Shown in pieces: positions 27,601 to 39,358 of a stretch of 64,000 bases of DNA. The translations under genes were made by a program, and so were the position numbers. How positions within the stretch are numbered: position 1 is the stretch's first letter; the number at the start of each line of letters is the position of its first letter. Below the pieces are notes generated by a model. That model had not been told where the DNA came from. It made no database searches and worked only from the letters and a program-made list of their open reading frames with translations. Source of the DNA: Bryoerythrophyllum caledonicum (taxonomy: Eukaryota > Streptophyta > Bryopsida > Pottiales > Pottiaceae); NCBI GenBank assembly GCA_963971425.1, contig OZ020514.1, positions 41,143,158 through 41,207,157 of the forward strand, given 5' to 3'.

Positions 27601-28480
27601 ACTATCTTTCTAATTATTATAGCATGGGGAGTGATATTTCAACGATTGTACATTACATGGCATTATTCCTTACATTATTTGGCATGTTAAGGAGGGAAAC
27701 AAAAACTTTTCCTTTTGAAACTTAGCCATAGGATCTTAATTAAGAACGACTTAGTGATGTCCTCACAAAGTATTTCAAATTTTGACCGCACAAATTGAAA
27801 GATTATAGGGTTTAAAATAGAAAAAGGTTTCATTTTCATCCCTGCATTTAGTGGAATGGCATGCTTTGTCTTCACTTGGTCTTTCGTTTCTACACTACAA
27901 TGGGTCTATGATTATTACCATCATGTTAATCATAATGTTATGACCTTCTACACCAATTTGTAAACGTAGAAAAGGGGGTTAGCACATTCAAAACAATCTT
28001 GGAAGGAGTGGAGGTTCAAAAATCGCCAATTCAACTTAAATTTGTTTTGAGAGCTAAAAATATTTTAGGATGAAAATCCAAACGGTCAATAAGCGATGTC
28101 ACACCATACATTGTAGTATAAAAAATACAATTTAAAAAATAAGATGATCTCTAAATATTATGCGGAGAAGAAGACGATTCATATGAGTACCTTGCCCGTC
28201 AATGTGTGAAAATGTTTGACTTGGGTTGATGTGCTATTTTTCACTAATGATAGCAATTTATTTATTGGACATCTTCAGGACTCGCCAGATTCTATATACG
28301 GTGACCAACAAAATTGTGAACAATTTCGAGTCACTTTCATTCAAAAAATCATACGATGAGTATAATAGGGCAAATTTAAAATGTCTTAAAATGAAAGTTG
28401 TAGTACATAATGTAATATAAAATTCTATAGAGTTTGAAGTGGAGGTGATTTTGTGGTTTAGGAGATATAAAATGTCAAAG
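27600..28480 (+). repeat. Dispersed noncoding repeat R1
   Basis: Contains the ordered blocks that define the family: TTGACCGCACAAATTGAAAG, a CTTTGTCTTCACTTGGT block, TTACCATCATGTTAATCATA, GTAGAAAAGGGGGTTAGCAC, GGAAGGAGTGGAGGTTCAAA, and a tail with ATGTTTGACTTGGGTTG. The next copies are at 28.78, 52.34, 52.85 and 60.44 kb. No protein motif is present. It may be an old nonautonomous element. Confidence 0.6.
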
Positions 28481-28779
28481 TAGACTATGCCAGTATATAT
28501 AATTTTGATCAAAATTGATTGGAGAGCCTTTAAAAATACGCGCAATTTGGAATGAAGCCAAACTTTATTTCTGTTGCCTACTTCATATTGTGAAACATCA
28601 TCATTAACATATATACAACCTTGATTTATGGAAATCAACATTTGTGAGAATGGAAATTGATAATTTTCATTTAATGAATAGCATGGAATATTTAGGGACG
28701 TCGTGAATGACCTACATGAAACAATATTGTCCATTATTGCATGTTTTTCATCTTCATTTAATTTTTTTTGCATGAACCG

Positions 28780-29420
28780 CTACGACCCCAAGGCATTTTA
28801 TTCCAAAAACACTTTTGAATTGCTTGTTCTAGTGCAATGAGTAAGAAGGAAAATAAAAGCTTTTACTTTCCAAATCTAACCATAGGATCTTAATTTAGAC
28901 TTATTTAATAATGCCCTCGCAAAATTCCTTAAACTTAGTCCGCACGGATTGAAAGATTATAGGATTGGAAGTAAACAAAAAGTTTGGTTTTCATCCCTGC
29001 GTTGAGTAAATTAGCAGACTTTGACTTCACTTGGTGTTTTTTTTTCCACCACACAAGGTCTAAATTTATTACCATCATGTAAATCGCAATGTTATTTTCT
29101 TCTACAACAATTTCTAGAGGTAGAAAAGGGGTGTGGCCTAACCATTTTCAAAGCAATTTTGCAAGGAATAGGGGTTAAGAAATTGCCATTTATCATTTTT
29201 ATTTTCTGAACTCAATGTGCTTAAGTATGAATTTCAAATAATTCATAAGAAGGTTTCTCTACATGTTGCTTAAAAAAAAATAAGAAGTGAAAAATATGTA
29301 GATCTCAATGTTTTATGTAGAAAATATAAAGTTTTTTCCCTCCTTGCTTGAAATGTGGGTAAATGTTTGACTTTGGTTTAAATATTACCTTTTCACCAAA
29401 GACAAGATTTTGGTTTAGAC
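28780..29420 (+). repeat. Dispersed noncoding repeat R1
   Basis: Shows the R1 order again: CTTTTGAATTGCTTGTTCTAG, CCGCACGGATTGAAAGATTA, GCAGACTTTGACTTCACTTG, TTACCATCATGTAAATCGCA, GAGGTAGAAAAGGGGTGTGG, then a GGGTAAATGTTTGACTTTGG tail. It lies directly after the previous copy in the same orientation. Confidence 0.6.
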
Positions 29421-29847
29421 ATCTTGAGGGAAGAAGTTATTCTATATGTGTATCAGAAATTCCAATGTCAATAGACAGTTTTAGCACCACCTCTTGCGCT
29501 ATCGGAAGTCTCCATTTTCAATTTCAACGCTAGTAACTTTTAAATCGTGAATCCAAGAAAATTAATAATAACACCTTCGCAAAGTTCTTATCAGACGCAA
29601 TCTAATATATAATTTTCATAGGAAATTGTATTTTTTCCAAATAATAGGTATTTTGCATAAAATAAATAATGCCCCCCCAACGTTCGAATGGGCTCTTAGG
29701 GGTTAAGTTCCAAGCTTGAAACTAGGACATGAGCAATTAATATAAATATGCCCAATTCAATTATTTCTGGACTATGAGCTGAATTTCAGACAAATGACTA
29801 AAATAAAGATCCGGAGATATGCCAGATAAAAGAGAGTATAGTATAAA

Positions 29848-30850
29848 AGTCGAGGAGTTTAGAGTACTTTTCAAGCATGAAATGCATCACTACTGACATG
29901 TACGAAGGAAAAAATGGCTAGAGCAACCAAATTTGAGTTTAGACTATACGTGAGTCTACAACATGCAGTCGGATATCTCCGGGTGAATGTCAAAGTGTGC
30001 TTCAGAAGAAGAACTAAGTCCTCAAAACAAAAATTGTTGGACATACTGTACATCACAGGGGTGTCCATACATGAAATCACATGTGGTTGGGAAAATTGAG
30101 ACAAAGATGCCGACAACAATTACTGGCAATTCATGGGACATACAACAGGATATCTACGAAAGAATTCAGAGTAAGAGTTTAGTAGTTAATTGTTTCATTA
30201 TAAAAAAGTGTCATATAATAAATAAAGGGTGGCCGTTGCTAAGAGGCGCATGTAATCTACGGAGAATTGATTCAACTATCTAATTTAAGTGCTTTACAGA
30301 TGCCCTCTACCCGTCATGTATGGTGTCTCCCAAATGTTAGATAATGGACTATAGCCTTCATGGGATTCTTGAATGGATCTAGATCTGCAACAACAACACA
30401 TTTAGGCCACAAATAATGCCTTGTTTTAGCATTAAATGAGGCCTTTCTAATAGTGTGGAGAAACCTAACATCGCGAGGCCTTCGAGTCTACTTGCTGGCT
30501 TAGAGAAAAAGAATATCTGATAAGATGTCTGGGGGCAATAACACTTGGGCCGCCTCCATGAGCCTATCTGGACGCATAGGTGACCAACTCTTGACATTGA
30601 AATACCCCAGTAGTACTCAAATTACATTGCCGTGTCATCAAAAGAAGGCAGTTGCGCGGAGCTGGATTTGGCCGCATCAAGTACCTTGTCGAAGCAGAGA
30701 GGACCGCGGAGAGATATGATGATGACCTACGAATAGCAAGGCACGACCATTGAATTAGAAATTGAACATGAGAATGAAGAGAAAATAAGGTGTGAGGTGT
30801 TCAAGTGAAAGGAAATCGACCGGAGATCTCCGAGTGCCCCTCCCAGACCG
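29848..30850 (+). pseudogene. Possible plus-strand gene fragment at the left side of the palindrome island
   Basis: A TATA-like GTATAAAAGTCGAG at 29848 precedes ATG 29914 (MARATKFEFRLY). A GTGAGT donor follows that peptide, and a Cys-rich segment CASEEELSPQNKNCWTYCTS with QGCPYMKSHVVG comes next, then WDIQQDIYERIQ. A second coding-looking stretch lies near 30640-30730 (GAGFGRIKYLVEAERTAERY in one frame). The composition is GC-richer than the flanks. I do not recognise a family. It could be the first exons of a small Cys-rich protein or a remnant. It converges on the minus-strand gene that ends at 31082. Confidence 0.3.
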
Positions 30851-31081
30851 ACGTTCTGTAGTCGAAATGGTCATCAGAATACTCAATAGTGTTCAAGGAT
30901 ACTAAAGTGTGAAGTTTGGAGGCGAGACACTAACAATAACAAATCGAAGGAAGGACCTCAACAAATTAAGTTATTCACAACAACATTTATCTTCAAAACT
31001 GAAAGGTCAATATCCAACAGACATTTTTGAATTGACATTTACAAAGCATAGAATTTAAAATATCAAATATATTTCAATGTT

Positions 31082-31795
31082 TTAAGGCGCCAAAATTATG
31101 CCCGCCACCATGGCGAGGGCCGTAGGGGAAGATTTGTCTACTGCTCCAAAGCCAAACTTCGGAGGATTCCGTCTAACATAGTCGGGAACATCCTCATTTG
31201 ACGCTAGCAGTCCGGCAAGCCATGGGCGAAACGTGGAAGTCAAGAAGGTGTCATTCAAAAACCCAGTCCATGATGGCGGATGAACTACGCTGAAGGGATC
31301 GTTATGGACATTCTTTAGTGGGGTATTGTACACAAAGAAGTCATCCTTGGAAGACTTGGGCATCGCCTTGGTGTTATAAATTGTCAGGTCCTTCAGGAAA
31401 ATTGGCTTCTTTGAATGAGATGGGAGCACCAACAATGCTTTATAGCAATCGGCCTACATCAGGATTGTGACGTCTTCCGGAATGGCAGCACCTTTCCTGC
31501 GCAACTCCTTCATAATTTCTACAATATTTTTTTCCACCACACTGCTCCAGAATGAGACAGTAGCCTTCTCCCCGACAAAGTTAAGAAGCTCTATGCAACT
31601 AGGCCTTACTTTGACGTCCCTCAATTGTCCCTGTTTAAATTCCCCCCTGTGCACAAGAACTCCATTTAAGTCAAACACGACATGATAAACCCATTGTGTT
31701 GTTACTTGATCCTCGTTTCTAGGCTCCCGGACAATCCTAGTGAGCATCTTCACTTTTGAACCCAAAATACGAGTACGTAGGCTGAGATGAAGAAC
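31082..31795 (-). pseudogene. FCP1/NLI-interacting-factor-like HAD phosphatase domain
   Basis: The frame from 31765 contains VVFDLNGVLVHRGEF, the DxDxT/V-type nucleophile motif of FCP1/SCP phosphatases, but with Asn in place of the second Asp. Then come VRPSCIELLNFVGEKATVSF with WSS, the usual R-P..L..L...Y.V.IWTS region. Next is FLKDL, NTPLKNVHNDPFS (the DDSP-equivalent without its Asp pair) and PPSWTGFLND with FLTSTFRPWLAGL. The order and spacing fit the family. The altered acidic residues suggest that, even when whole, the domain may not have been a standard phosphatase. An in-frame stop separates two halves. The frame ends at TAA 31082-31084. Confidence 0.6.
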
Positions 31796-32818
31796 TTGTA
31801 CAGCTTAGAAAAACTGCAAATATATATACAAAAGTGTTCCGCACTGACAATCTTGAAATCCTCGGTGGAAGATTGAGCACTATATAGACGATGGCACGTA
31901 AATATGAAAGTACACACCAGGCACCTGGGACAGTAGGTGGAGTAACCCTAGAGGTCTGAGCTACACCAGCAACTTCTGTAGTCTATGTGGGGTTTTTGTC
32001 ACCGACATCCTTCGACTGTGTTGATCGGGCCAAAACCTGAATACCAATACTGACGTAGTCAGAATACGGTCTGCCTAGAGTGAACTGTCCTGAGAACAAG
32101 CAAGAAGGTTTGATTGACAAGTAATTGTTCACCTTATCTTTTGGGCCCTTGTCCAAATTGGAACCGGAGGAGGAGGTACTATCGACACATGATTCCTCGT
32201 GATTGCCTTCTTCTTCTCTTTGTCAGGCAGCTGCCCCTAGCGACACGGAGGGCTTGCACGGAGGGCTACGCAAAGGGCATTAACATGTAATTCACGCATT
32301 GTTTATGCACCAATACCTCATCCATCGTGTGATTGATGTCACGCATCGTCAGGTCCTCGGTACTCTTGATTACAACCTCCTGTTCAGGACGCGTCGTCAC
32401 AAGGACGTCCTGCGGGAGATCTCCGGCTGCAACATGGCCGTTGTTGAAGTGTAGGGGATCGGACATAGTCGTGTCATCGTGGAGATTTTGCGGTAAGAGA
32501 CGCTTCCCATCCGAATGCGAAATGGTTTCTTTAAGAGAAGGACTTAATCGAGCGTCCGGAGTAAAGTCGCTTGTCGAACTAGGCAAGTCACGACTGAATG
32601 GATGACGAGGTTCATCATTGTTTCACTCCATAGGGTCACTTGGGGTGCCCGAACCCAGGACCCGTGCGGCTGCGGCCAAGGACTCGAGTCTAATGTTGGG
32701 AACTGCTGATGGATTTGGTACATACAACACATCAACATCATGCATCGAGTCATCAGTCATCTACGTCACATTGATGAAGTCTGTGTAAAAAAAATGAAGA
32801 TGCAATACAAAACAAAAC

Positions 32819-32983
32819 GGCATCATACACCCGGAGATCTCCAGTTCAACGTGGTCCATGTTTGCTGGGCGAACTCAATTTGAACATTGCAATGAATGAG
32901 ATGAGTCTTGAAGTATCGAGGGCATTCGGAGCGTATGATCAGCCAGAGATCTCCGGCTCATGAAGTTGCCGTAGGCATCATAC
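32819..32983 (-). repeat. 145-bp insert between 10-bp direct repeats inside an intron
   Basis: GGCATCATAC occurs exactly at 32819-32828 and 32974-32983. Between the copies are 145 bp with a palindrome near each end (32831-32844 and 32943-32956). The right-hand repeat copy, read on the minus strand as GTATGATGCC, contains the donor GT of the intron that runs to the TTTACACAG acceptor at 32781. Removing one repeat plus the insert would leave an intron of about 48 bp with the same donor. This looks like a small insertion with target-site duplication that took over the splice donor position. Confidence 0.55.
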
Positions 32984-33303
32984 CTCCTTGGTGAAGTTCA
33001 TCCTGGACATTGCTCGTGTTTGAATTCCAGCGCTTGGGATCGACTCAATGATGTCAGTCTCCTCTGCGTCCTCGACAACGCCGTCTTTAGCGTCGAGTAA
33101 GATATTCAAGTGGTACTTAAATATCTCTTCTGCGCAAGATTCGACCTTTATTTTGGCATCTTCACTATTCACAATCTCGAGGACCCGTGCGTCGTGAGCC
33201 TGCAAAGATGAAACTTCAGTAATGGCGTCCTCTGAAACATATAACTGTATACGGACACAAAAATCTTTGACAAAGGATTGCTTGGAAAGGATGTCCTACT
33301 TAC

Positions 33304-34680
33304 CAAGCCAAGATATGTTAAATGTTGTCCTCCATTAACATTTACGACCACCTTACCCTTTGTGTAGAACCCCTTGAACTGCAAATTGAGGACCGAGATC
33401 CTCACTTGCGGAACACCGGGGCTCTACCAGCGTTTGATGGATTCGGCATGATCAGCGGCTGAAATGAAGGTCGACATTTTCTCGGGGTGGCCTTTGAAGA
33501 GCCTCTTGAATGACTGAGCATGCATCTCGCTTGCATCATATTCATACAGGAATACACAGTATACTGTCTCCCTGACACCAATATCTGGGGTCGGAAACCC
33601 ATGAGCTGGGTGGGAAAAGTAGTAGACCACATGCGTTGCTCACAATTTCACCTTGCTCCTGGACTCCCTCTGCCGAAGTATGAGGTGCCTCTTTAATTCC
33701 ACGAATCCTGCTTCGTCGGTGATAAGATTCGACAGTGATCCAACACTCGTCCGGACGTCCTTTGTGTCCACTTCGAGATGGTTGAAAATTTTCTTGAACT
33801 CAAAGAGATCGAGGACCTCAGCACGACATCTCTAGTCTTTCACGCGATAGAAGAAATAGAAGTTAAAGTGGGGGTCTTTAACATTACGCCACTCCTGAAT
33901 GTCCGGCATAATAAGTACTTGGGCGACCTCCCTCCCATTGTCAAGCAGAATCGTACAGGTGTATTTGGAGTCGGACATGGACGTGTCATTGTTGAGGGTG
34001 GCTTTGGCATTCGCATCTGGAATGTGTTGATTCCAAATAGACACAAGGATGTCTGGGGTGGCGTCGGTCTCCTTGTTAATCGCCTTCAGTCGGCCCTCAA
34101 GCCAAGCTTTACCCTTGGCTGAGTGATTCGCGGCATCCACCCATGACTCAAGCTAGGCCCGTCCAATATTTTTCTCTTCTGCAAATTCTTCCCACTGCTC
34201 CTTTGGGTATGGGACAAAGACATCAGACTTCAAGGGAAGGAGGTGATTTTTGTATTTCAACATGAGTTCATTCTTTATTGTTTGGATTCTCTTCTCCCGA
34301 TTGGCAACATTTTCAAGAGTCTCGGCCTGCCCTTTCATGGTACCTTGGTTCGCTGCTTGGGATGACTTCACATAGACCTTCTTCGCGAGCACCAAGTCCG
34401 CAATGTAGTCTAGGTCCTCAGTGCACATTTTATAAAGTGGCTTGAAGTTGTTTTGCACCAGAGGTTTCCACGTCAGTTTAGTTGGGTCGCCCGTCTTCCC
34501 GTTCGAGTCCAGTAGGAGAGCAGCGACGTACATCTCGTTGATTCGGATCCATTTCCGGACCACCACGTCATCCATCTCCAATAGAAGAGGGACCTTTGCA
34601 TCTTTAGGGTCCATTGGACCGAGGTGCGTGAATATCGTTGGCACTACATCTCGTTGGAACGCCCGCAATCAGAAATAATT
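33304..34680 (-). pseudogene. Large central exon of the ParB-like gene, unknown domain
   Basis: About 450 codons follow one frame, with parts such as WIRINEMYVAALLLDSNGKT, TWKPLVQNNFKPLYKMCTED, YPKEQWEEFAEEKNI, WLEGRLKAINKETDATPDIL and VYYFSHPAHGFPTPDIGV. The composition is that of a soluble globular protein. I do not recognise the fold. It ends at a good donor (TTG|GTAAGT, 33304/33303). A few stops interrupt it. Confidence 0.45.
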
Positions 34681-34785
34681 CACTAAGTGACCGGCCGGAG
34701 ATCTCCGGTTCAATGATTTGGTTACTGTCAAGAAAGAGCACATTGATGGAATTTAAATCTGTTAAGGTTGAGAATGTAATCTTAC

Positions 34786-36111
34786 TGAGAATGCCTCAAA
34801 TTGTGGACGACCATGCAGTTGGGGGGCAGGTTTTCCGAACTCAAAGCACTTCACTCTACACCTTTGTAGCTGCTCTGTGAAACTCTGCTCCTTCCGTAGA
34901 CCCGTCAGATCTTAGTTGAGAGCGCGCGAGAGTTATAGGAGGGTCATATCTTCAGGATCAGGTTTTGTCCAAACCGGGATGATAGAAAAGTGGGAGATCT
35001 CTTCGAGCGTCCAAATAGATGGCAATTCGTGTGACAAAATCCTGTGTGCCTCCACAGTATGCTGACCACCAATTATATAAAAGTGCGTTAAGTCCCTCAC
35101 GCAATCTTCCTTTGTCGCCTTGGTCTTGAAGAACTCCACCTTACTTCCTTCAGGTTTTTTCTTCAGCTGCAGGACTCGAATGTGAATCTCTTGTGTCGTT
35201 GCCTTCGAGGATGCGCAAACTGCATTGATGATGCCTTCAAGCCGTTCTTTCTGGATGCCCCTGTATACTAATCCTCCAGGGGGGCCCTATGCAGGTTATT
35301 GAAATGAACAAGCTTGAGGACATCCTTCTTTGTGATAGGATCTTCTACTGCCAACGGCTTATTCTTGTGTATGTAAACATTTTGGAACGCGTCATCGAGA
35401 ACCTTGCCAATAGCTTCCACTTTAGCTTGCTTCATTTTGGTGAGGTCAGCCTATGTGAAGTTCAGGCACTTTTCGATTATGAGGCCTGGCTCATTGGCCT
35501 TTGCTTTCTTCCCCTTCTCCGCTCGTGACGAGGAACCTGGGGTCAAAGTCTTTAAGGTGGTCTTGCGTTTTCTTCCCGGGGTCGATGCTCGTGTCAAAGA
35601 CAGTATGGGAGTAGGGTCCGGAATGGGCTTTCGGGAATTTCCTTGTGCTTCTGGCATCCACTTCTACTGCTCCATAATGTACTCCGGCATCTTAGTATCA
35701 CCCGTGGGAGGGGGGAATAGAAAATTCTCATTCTAGCAGGTCTCCATCAACACTTCCTATATCTTAGATGTGTCTAAGATCAAGCCGTATATGAGAGCAT
35801 TGGTGGAAGAGTTCGTGTTCTCCTGGATAACAAGGAGATAGACCTCGTCATCAAGACCCTGCATCTGTAGAATGTAGAGACCAATGTCGAGGTGTCCTCG
35901 TCTACCAAGCCTAAGCTCAAGGACGAATTCCTAGGCTCCTTCAGGGGTTTTAATTAGCTTGATGCCCCACTCGATCATGGTCCAACGACATCTGTATACG
36001 TAGCCGACATTGTATATCCCTCTATAGACGATTTCAAGGAGCCAAAACTCTACAAACGCCCCACATTTCCCGGGACAACTTTCCGTCAGAAGTGTGGTTG
36101 ACCATGAATCC
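34786..36111 (-). pseudogene. Exon with ParB/sulfiredoxin-like region
   Basis: Near 35085-35040 the translation reads FYIIGGQHTVEAHRIL, preceded by VYRGIQKERLEGIINAV and followed by DPEDMTLL and LSRALN. This matches the ParB/Srx fold pattern: a helix over the input residue, the G-x-H-R..A box, then an acidic ALELALIENLQR-like helix. Upstream is a basic linker (TPGRKRKTTLKTLT, about 35560) and a hydrophobic N-terminal region (FVEFWLLEIVYRGIYNVGYV, about 36050). No ParB helix-turn-helix was seen. The assignment rests on motif recall and needs a profile search. The reading frame contains several stops. Confidence 0.45.
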
Positions 36112-36547
36112 CTGCAAGATGGTTTTGAAACAACACATCGATAGTTAGTAATCATTGAAATTATCCGGTCATCTATGTAGTGTCCAGAGATCTCCGGCTA
36201 TATTTCCAGAGGTGGAATACATGGAACGAGCTTCCACTTCCATGACACAGTGCCAGCAGCAGGAGATCTTGGTCCTATTTGTGAATCTTCAAAAACTCGT
36301 GTAGCTAATGATCTCTAATTGCTTGAAGTATGTGGCTCGGGCTACAGCTGAAAATCTCTGGTTCGGCAGCCAAGTTCTGACGTCAACACTAAGCAGTATT
36401 GCAACTTACTTGAAACGTCCGGAGATCATCGGAGGCCTCAACATCAAGTTCTTTATTACAAAATTCAGGAAGAATCATCATACCATCAAGAAAAAATTCA
36501 TTACCGTCTTTAGTATACTTGGACAAATGATTCAATGAAACGCAGAA

Positions 36548-38335
36548 CTGTGACGATTCTACATGGACTATTCTTTTCACACATTCACAGTGGACCGGAC
36601 TTGAAGGACTGAGTAAAAAGAAATTCATTCGAACCTTCAAGGGAAAACTAAAATCAAACGCCTCTACATGGATAGATATATAGTAATGTTTACAACACAA
36701 AAGAAAACCAATCGACTACAGAGAAACACACTTTTGTATTCTAGTACAATATTTTTGAGGTTTCTCATATTCATACAAGTGTTCGACATTGTCTTACACC
36801 TGGTCGGTAACAAAAGAACCAATTCTAAGCTGACAAAATACCAGAAACCCCACACGATCGCATAGAATGTGCATAAACAGTTGTGAATGGATGACGTACT
36901 GGTTACCCTACCACGAAGTCCCACTCGACGTCCTTGCCAAAGTAACCATTTCTCCACCGCCTCTAGCAACTGCTCTACAACAACGCACAAGCGGCTCTGC
37001 AATACATCAAAATTCCACAACTCAGCATTACAATTTCAATAGTTACTCAGACGCCCTAGAATTTGAGCTCCAAATCCGGTTGACATGAATTACTCAGAAT
37101 AAATCACAGCATAGCATAAAATGCTCATATACAACCCTTATGAACTGAATATAGAGAACACCAAAACCCTATCCCCGTTAAAATACAAATCCAATCAAAC
37201 TACTTACAACATCAATACTATTCGAGTCTATCGAACCGTAACTAAGCCCACCAAACCCTAGGCCCTCTCTAGTGGCTTTTCTAAGCAATCCGGAGCAAAT
37301 GCAAAGTCCGGTGACACGTAACCCTACAATTCTGTTTATCATTCACGTTACTTACCTCCTCACTTGCCGATACGCCGCACCCCTACGTTGTGTCCGTTTG
37401 TGCCGACGCCACCCTCAACTGTAGCGTTGTTCCCTCTCTTCTAGTGAACCAACCGCGCTCTTCCAAATTCTTCCAAGTTCAAACGCTCTCTTCTTGTCGT
37501 GCACTCTGACATATAGACGTTCTCCATCAAACACCCCGACCGCTCCACTCACGACAGCCGCTAGCGCTTCTTTGAACTCTCTCTCAACTCACGACAATAA
37601 TCTCTTGACGGTACGCTCAATTGCCGACACTTAAAACAACCCTCACCGCTCACACTGACAGCTTCTCTCACCGCATACAGCCCAACCTCAAAGCCTCATC
37701 GCCGATTCCGCAAACCGCGCAAAAAGAACCATTCCCGCCACTTCCGATCACTAGCTACGATAGTACGAAGACACAAACCCACAAAAAAAAAGGGATAATG
37801 CTCATGAGTTTTTCTAACCTGAAGTGGACAAGTTGGACTGCTCAAGGGCGTGACGGCTCATGATGACAGAGGGTGAAGCCACAATCAGCTAAAATCACGT
37901 ACATATACAACGTGTACATTTCACAATCATGACATTGTCAATGTCGTCAGCATGCGTGACAAGACGTATTGATACCCGACTTCAACGATATTACAAATGA
38001 CTAGAGTAGATACTGGGGTTCATCGGGTATTAAATTAATCACTATATTTGAATTTAATACAACATAAGTGAAAAAACCATTCTAACACAAATTAAATGAC
38101 ATAAGTGATCATTTAATTATGTCATCACTATCATTTGTAATTCTATTCTCTGTAGAATATTATTCATTATATTTTTCATCCATCTCTCACATATCTATTT
38201 ATGAAGTCGTCCATCTTATTCAAACACAATAGACATATTCAACACGGATTCTCATTTTATGCCATATAATTTACCATATACTTTAATGGATTCTCCGTGA
38301 CAACCTCATCCTTTTTATACATCATCCATGAACCA
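36548..38335 (-). other. Upstream region of the ParB-like gene, GC-richer than surroundings
   Basis: No convincing further exon was fixed. A minus-strand GTAAGTAAC donor-like site near 37360 follows a GC-rich stretch, and a 5' untranslated exon there is possible. From about 37.9 kb the sequence becomes AT-rich with a local palindrome at 38086-38125 (ATTAAATGACATAAGTGATC and the reverse). Frames such as 36664-37020 are probably not coding. Confidence 0.35.
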
Positions 38336-38339
38336 AAGA

Positions 38340-39190
38340 TCTCCTATTAAAATTGATCCCTCACTCTCCCTCTCTTACTCTCCCTCTCTCCCTTACTCTC
38401 CTTCTCTTACTCTCCTCTCTCCCTTATTCTCCCTCTTCCTTACTCTCCCTCTTATGTTCTCTCCCTCTCTTTCTTACTCTCCCTCTTCCTTACTCTTCCT
38501 CACCATCTTTTTTTTATTTTTGATATATTTTTTTCTAGATTACCTCTAATTTCAATAATTACACATTCTAAAAATATAAACTACTCTAAAATAAAATCCT
38601 TCACTATCCCTCTCTTACTCTCCCTATCCCTTACTCTCCCTCTTTATTACTCTCCCTCTCCCATACTCTCCCTCTTCCTTACTCTCCCTCTCTTCCTTAC
38701 TTTCCTTCTCCATCTCTTTTCTAATTTTGATATTATATTTAGATTGCCCCTAATTTCAATAATTACACATTCTAAAAATAATTAACTACTCTAAAAAAAA
38801 TCCCGCACACTCCCTCTCTTTCTTACTCTCCCTCTCTATCTTTTTTTTATTTTTAATATAATTTTTTTGACATAGACTGCCCCTGATTTCAATTATTATA
38901 CATTCTAAAAATATAAACTACTCTAAAAATAAATCCCTCACTCTCCCTCTCTTATTCTCCCTCTCTACCTTACTCTCCCTCACCCTTACTCTCCCTCCCT
39001 TATTCTCCCTCCCTTACTCTCCCTCTCACTTGTTTTTATTTTATTTTTATATTTTACTCTCCTCTCCTCCTACCTCTCTATCTCATATTTAATTTTGATT
39101 TTAAAATTTTTAGATTGCCCCTAACTTTATTAACAGTGTACTCTAAAAATAAATCCCTTGCCCTCCCTCTCTTCCTTATTCTCCCTCTAA
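38340..39190 (+). repeat. Pyrimidine-rich satellite (CTCTCCCT blocks with AT-rich linkers)
   Basis: Blocks of TTACTCTCCCTCT alternate with a linker containing GATTGCCCCTAATTTCAATA, ATTACACATTCTAAAAATA and AACTACTCTAAAA. The linker recurs near 38550, 38755, 38890 and, degraded, 39115, so units vary from about 135 to 230 bp. The composition is almost free of G on the plus strand in the C/T blocks. Confidence 0.85.
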
Positions 39191-39358
39191 CTAATTATAA
39201 TGTATGAAGTTTTAAATAGTTATTGTACAATTCTAGCTAAATTTCCTTCTACTCTATTGTATCAAGTTTATTGTTACAGTTATGGTTATCGATAAATTTA
39301 AGGTTATAGTTCATAGTTATTAAAGAAATTTAATTTATAGATTAATAGGTGATATAAG

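Larger units (their letters stand above)
29811..36435. promoter_or_regulatory. Cluster of CCGGAGATCTCCGG palindromes
   Basis: Copies, exact or with one to four mismatches, start at 29811, 29971, 30820, 32413, 32831, 32943, 34695 (exact 14-mer), 36184, 36260 and 36419. The extended consensus is AGCCGGAGATCTCCGGCT. Sites fall in introns and non-coding DNA, and a few inside exons. The GATCAGC...GGCTC flanks of 32943 are shared with the site at 47651, so similarity extends past the palindrome. A 14-base word recurring this often is not expected by chance. Function is unknown: protein-binding site or the end of a small mobile repeat are both possible. Confidence 0.7.
31082..36547 (-). pseudogene. 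Multi-exon gene with ParB-like region and FCP1/NLI-type C-terminus
   Basis: Exons can be followed on the minus strand: 36547-36410 (46 codons, CACAG acceptor, GTAAGT donor), 36111-34786, about 34680-33304 (GTAAGT donor), 33199-32984 (72 codons, TTTGCAG acceptor), about 32780-32150, about 32090-31930, and about 31795-31082. Introns with clear GT-AG ends are short, about 100-300 bp. The 36111-34786 exon holds the ParB-like region and the last exon the phosphatase-like domain. Frames stay open across long distances but are interrupted by about sixteen stops, mostly TAG, and about one frame change in a C run. Several exon joints do not keep phase perfectly, so two neighbouring genes instead of one fusion is possible. 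The 5' end, upstream of 36547, was not resolved. Confidence 0.5.

Noticed and set aside
31082-36111. A variant nuclear genetic code with TAG read as Gln
   Set aside because: TAA and TGA interruptions also occur, one frame change is present, and the intact CACTA gene in the same window ends in TAG. Decay at methylated CAG is simpler.
29811-36435. CRISPR-like array from the recurring palindromes
   Set aside because: Spacing is irregular (hundreds to thousands of bases), sites lie in exons and introns, and the context is eukaryotic.
29800-37900. Insertion of a large DNA virus to explain the GC-rich island
   Set aside because: No capsid, polymerase or other viral hallmark was recognised, and the gene has ordinary spliceosomal introns. 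There is no support beyond composition.
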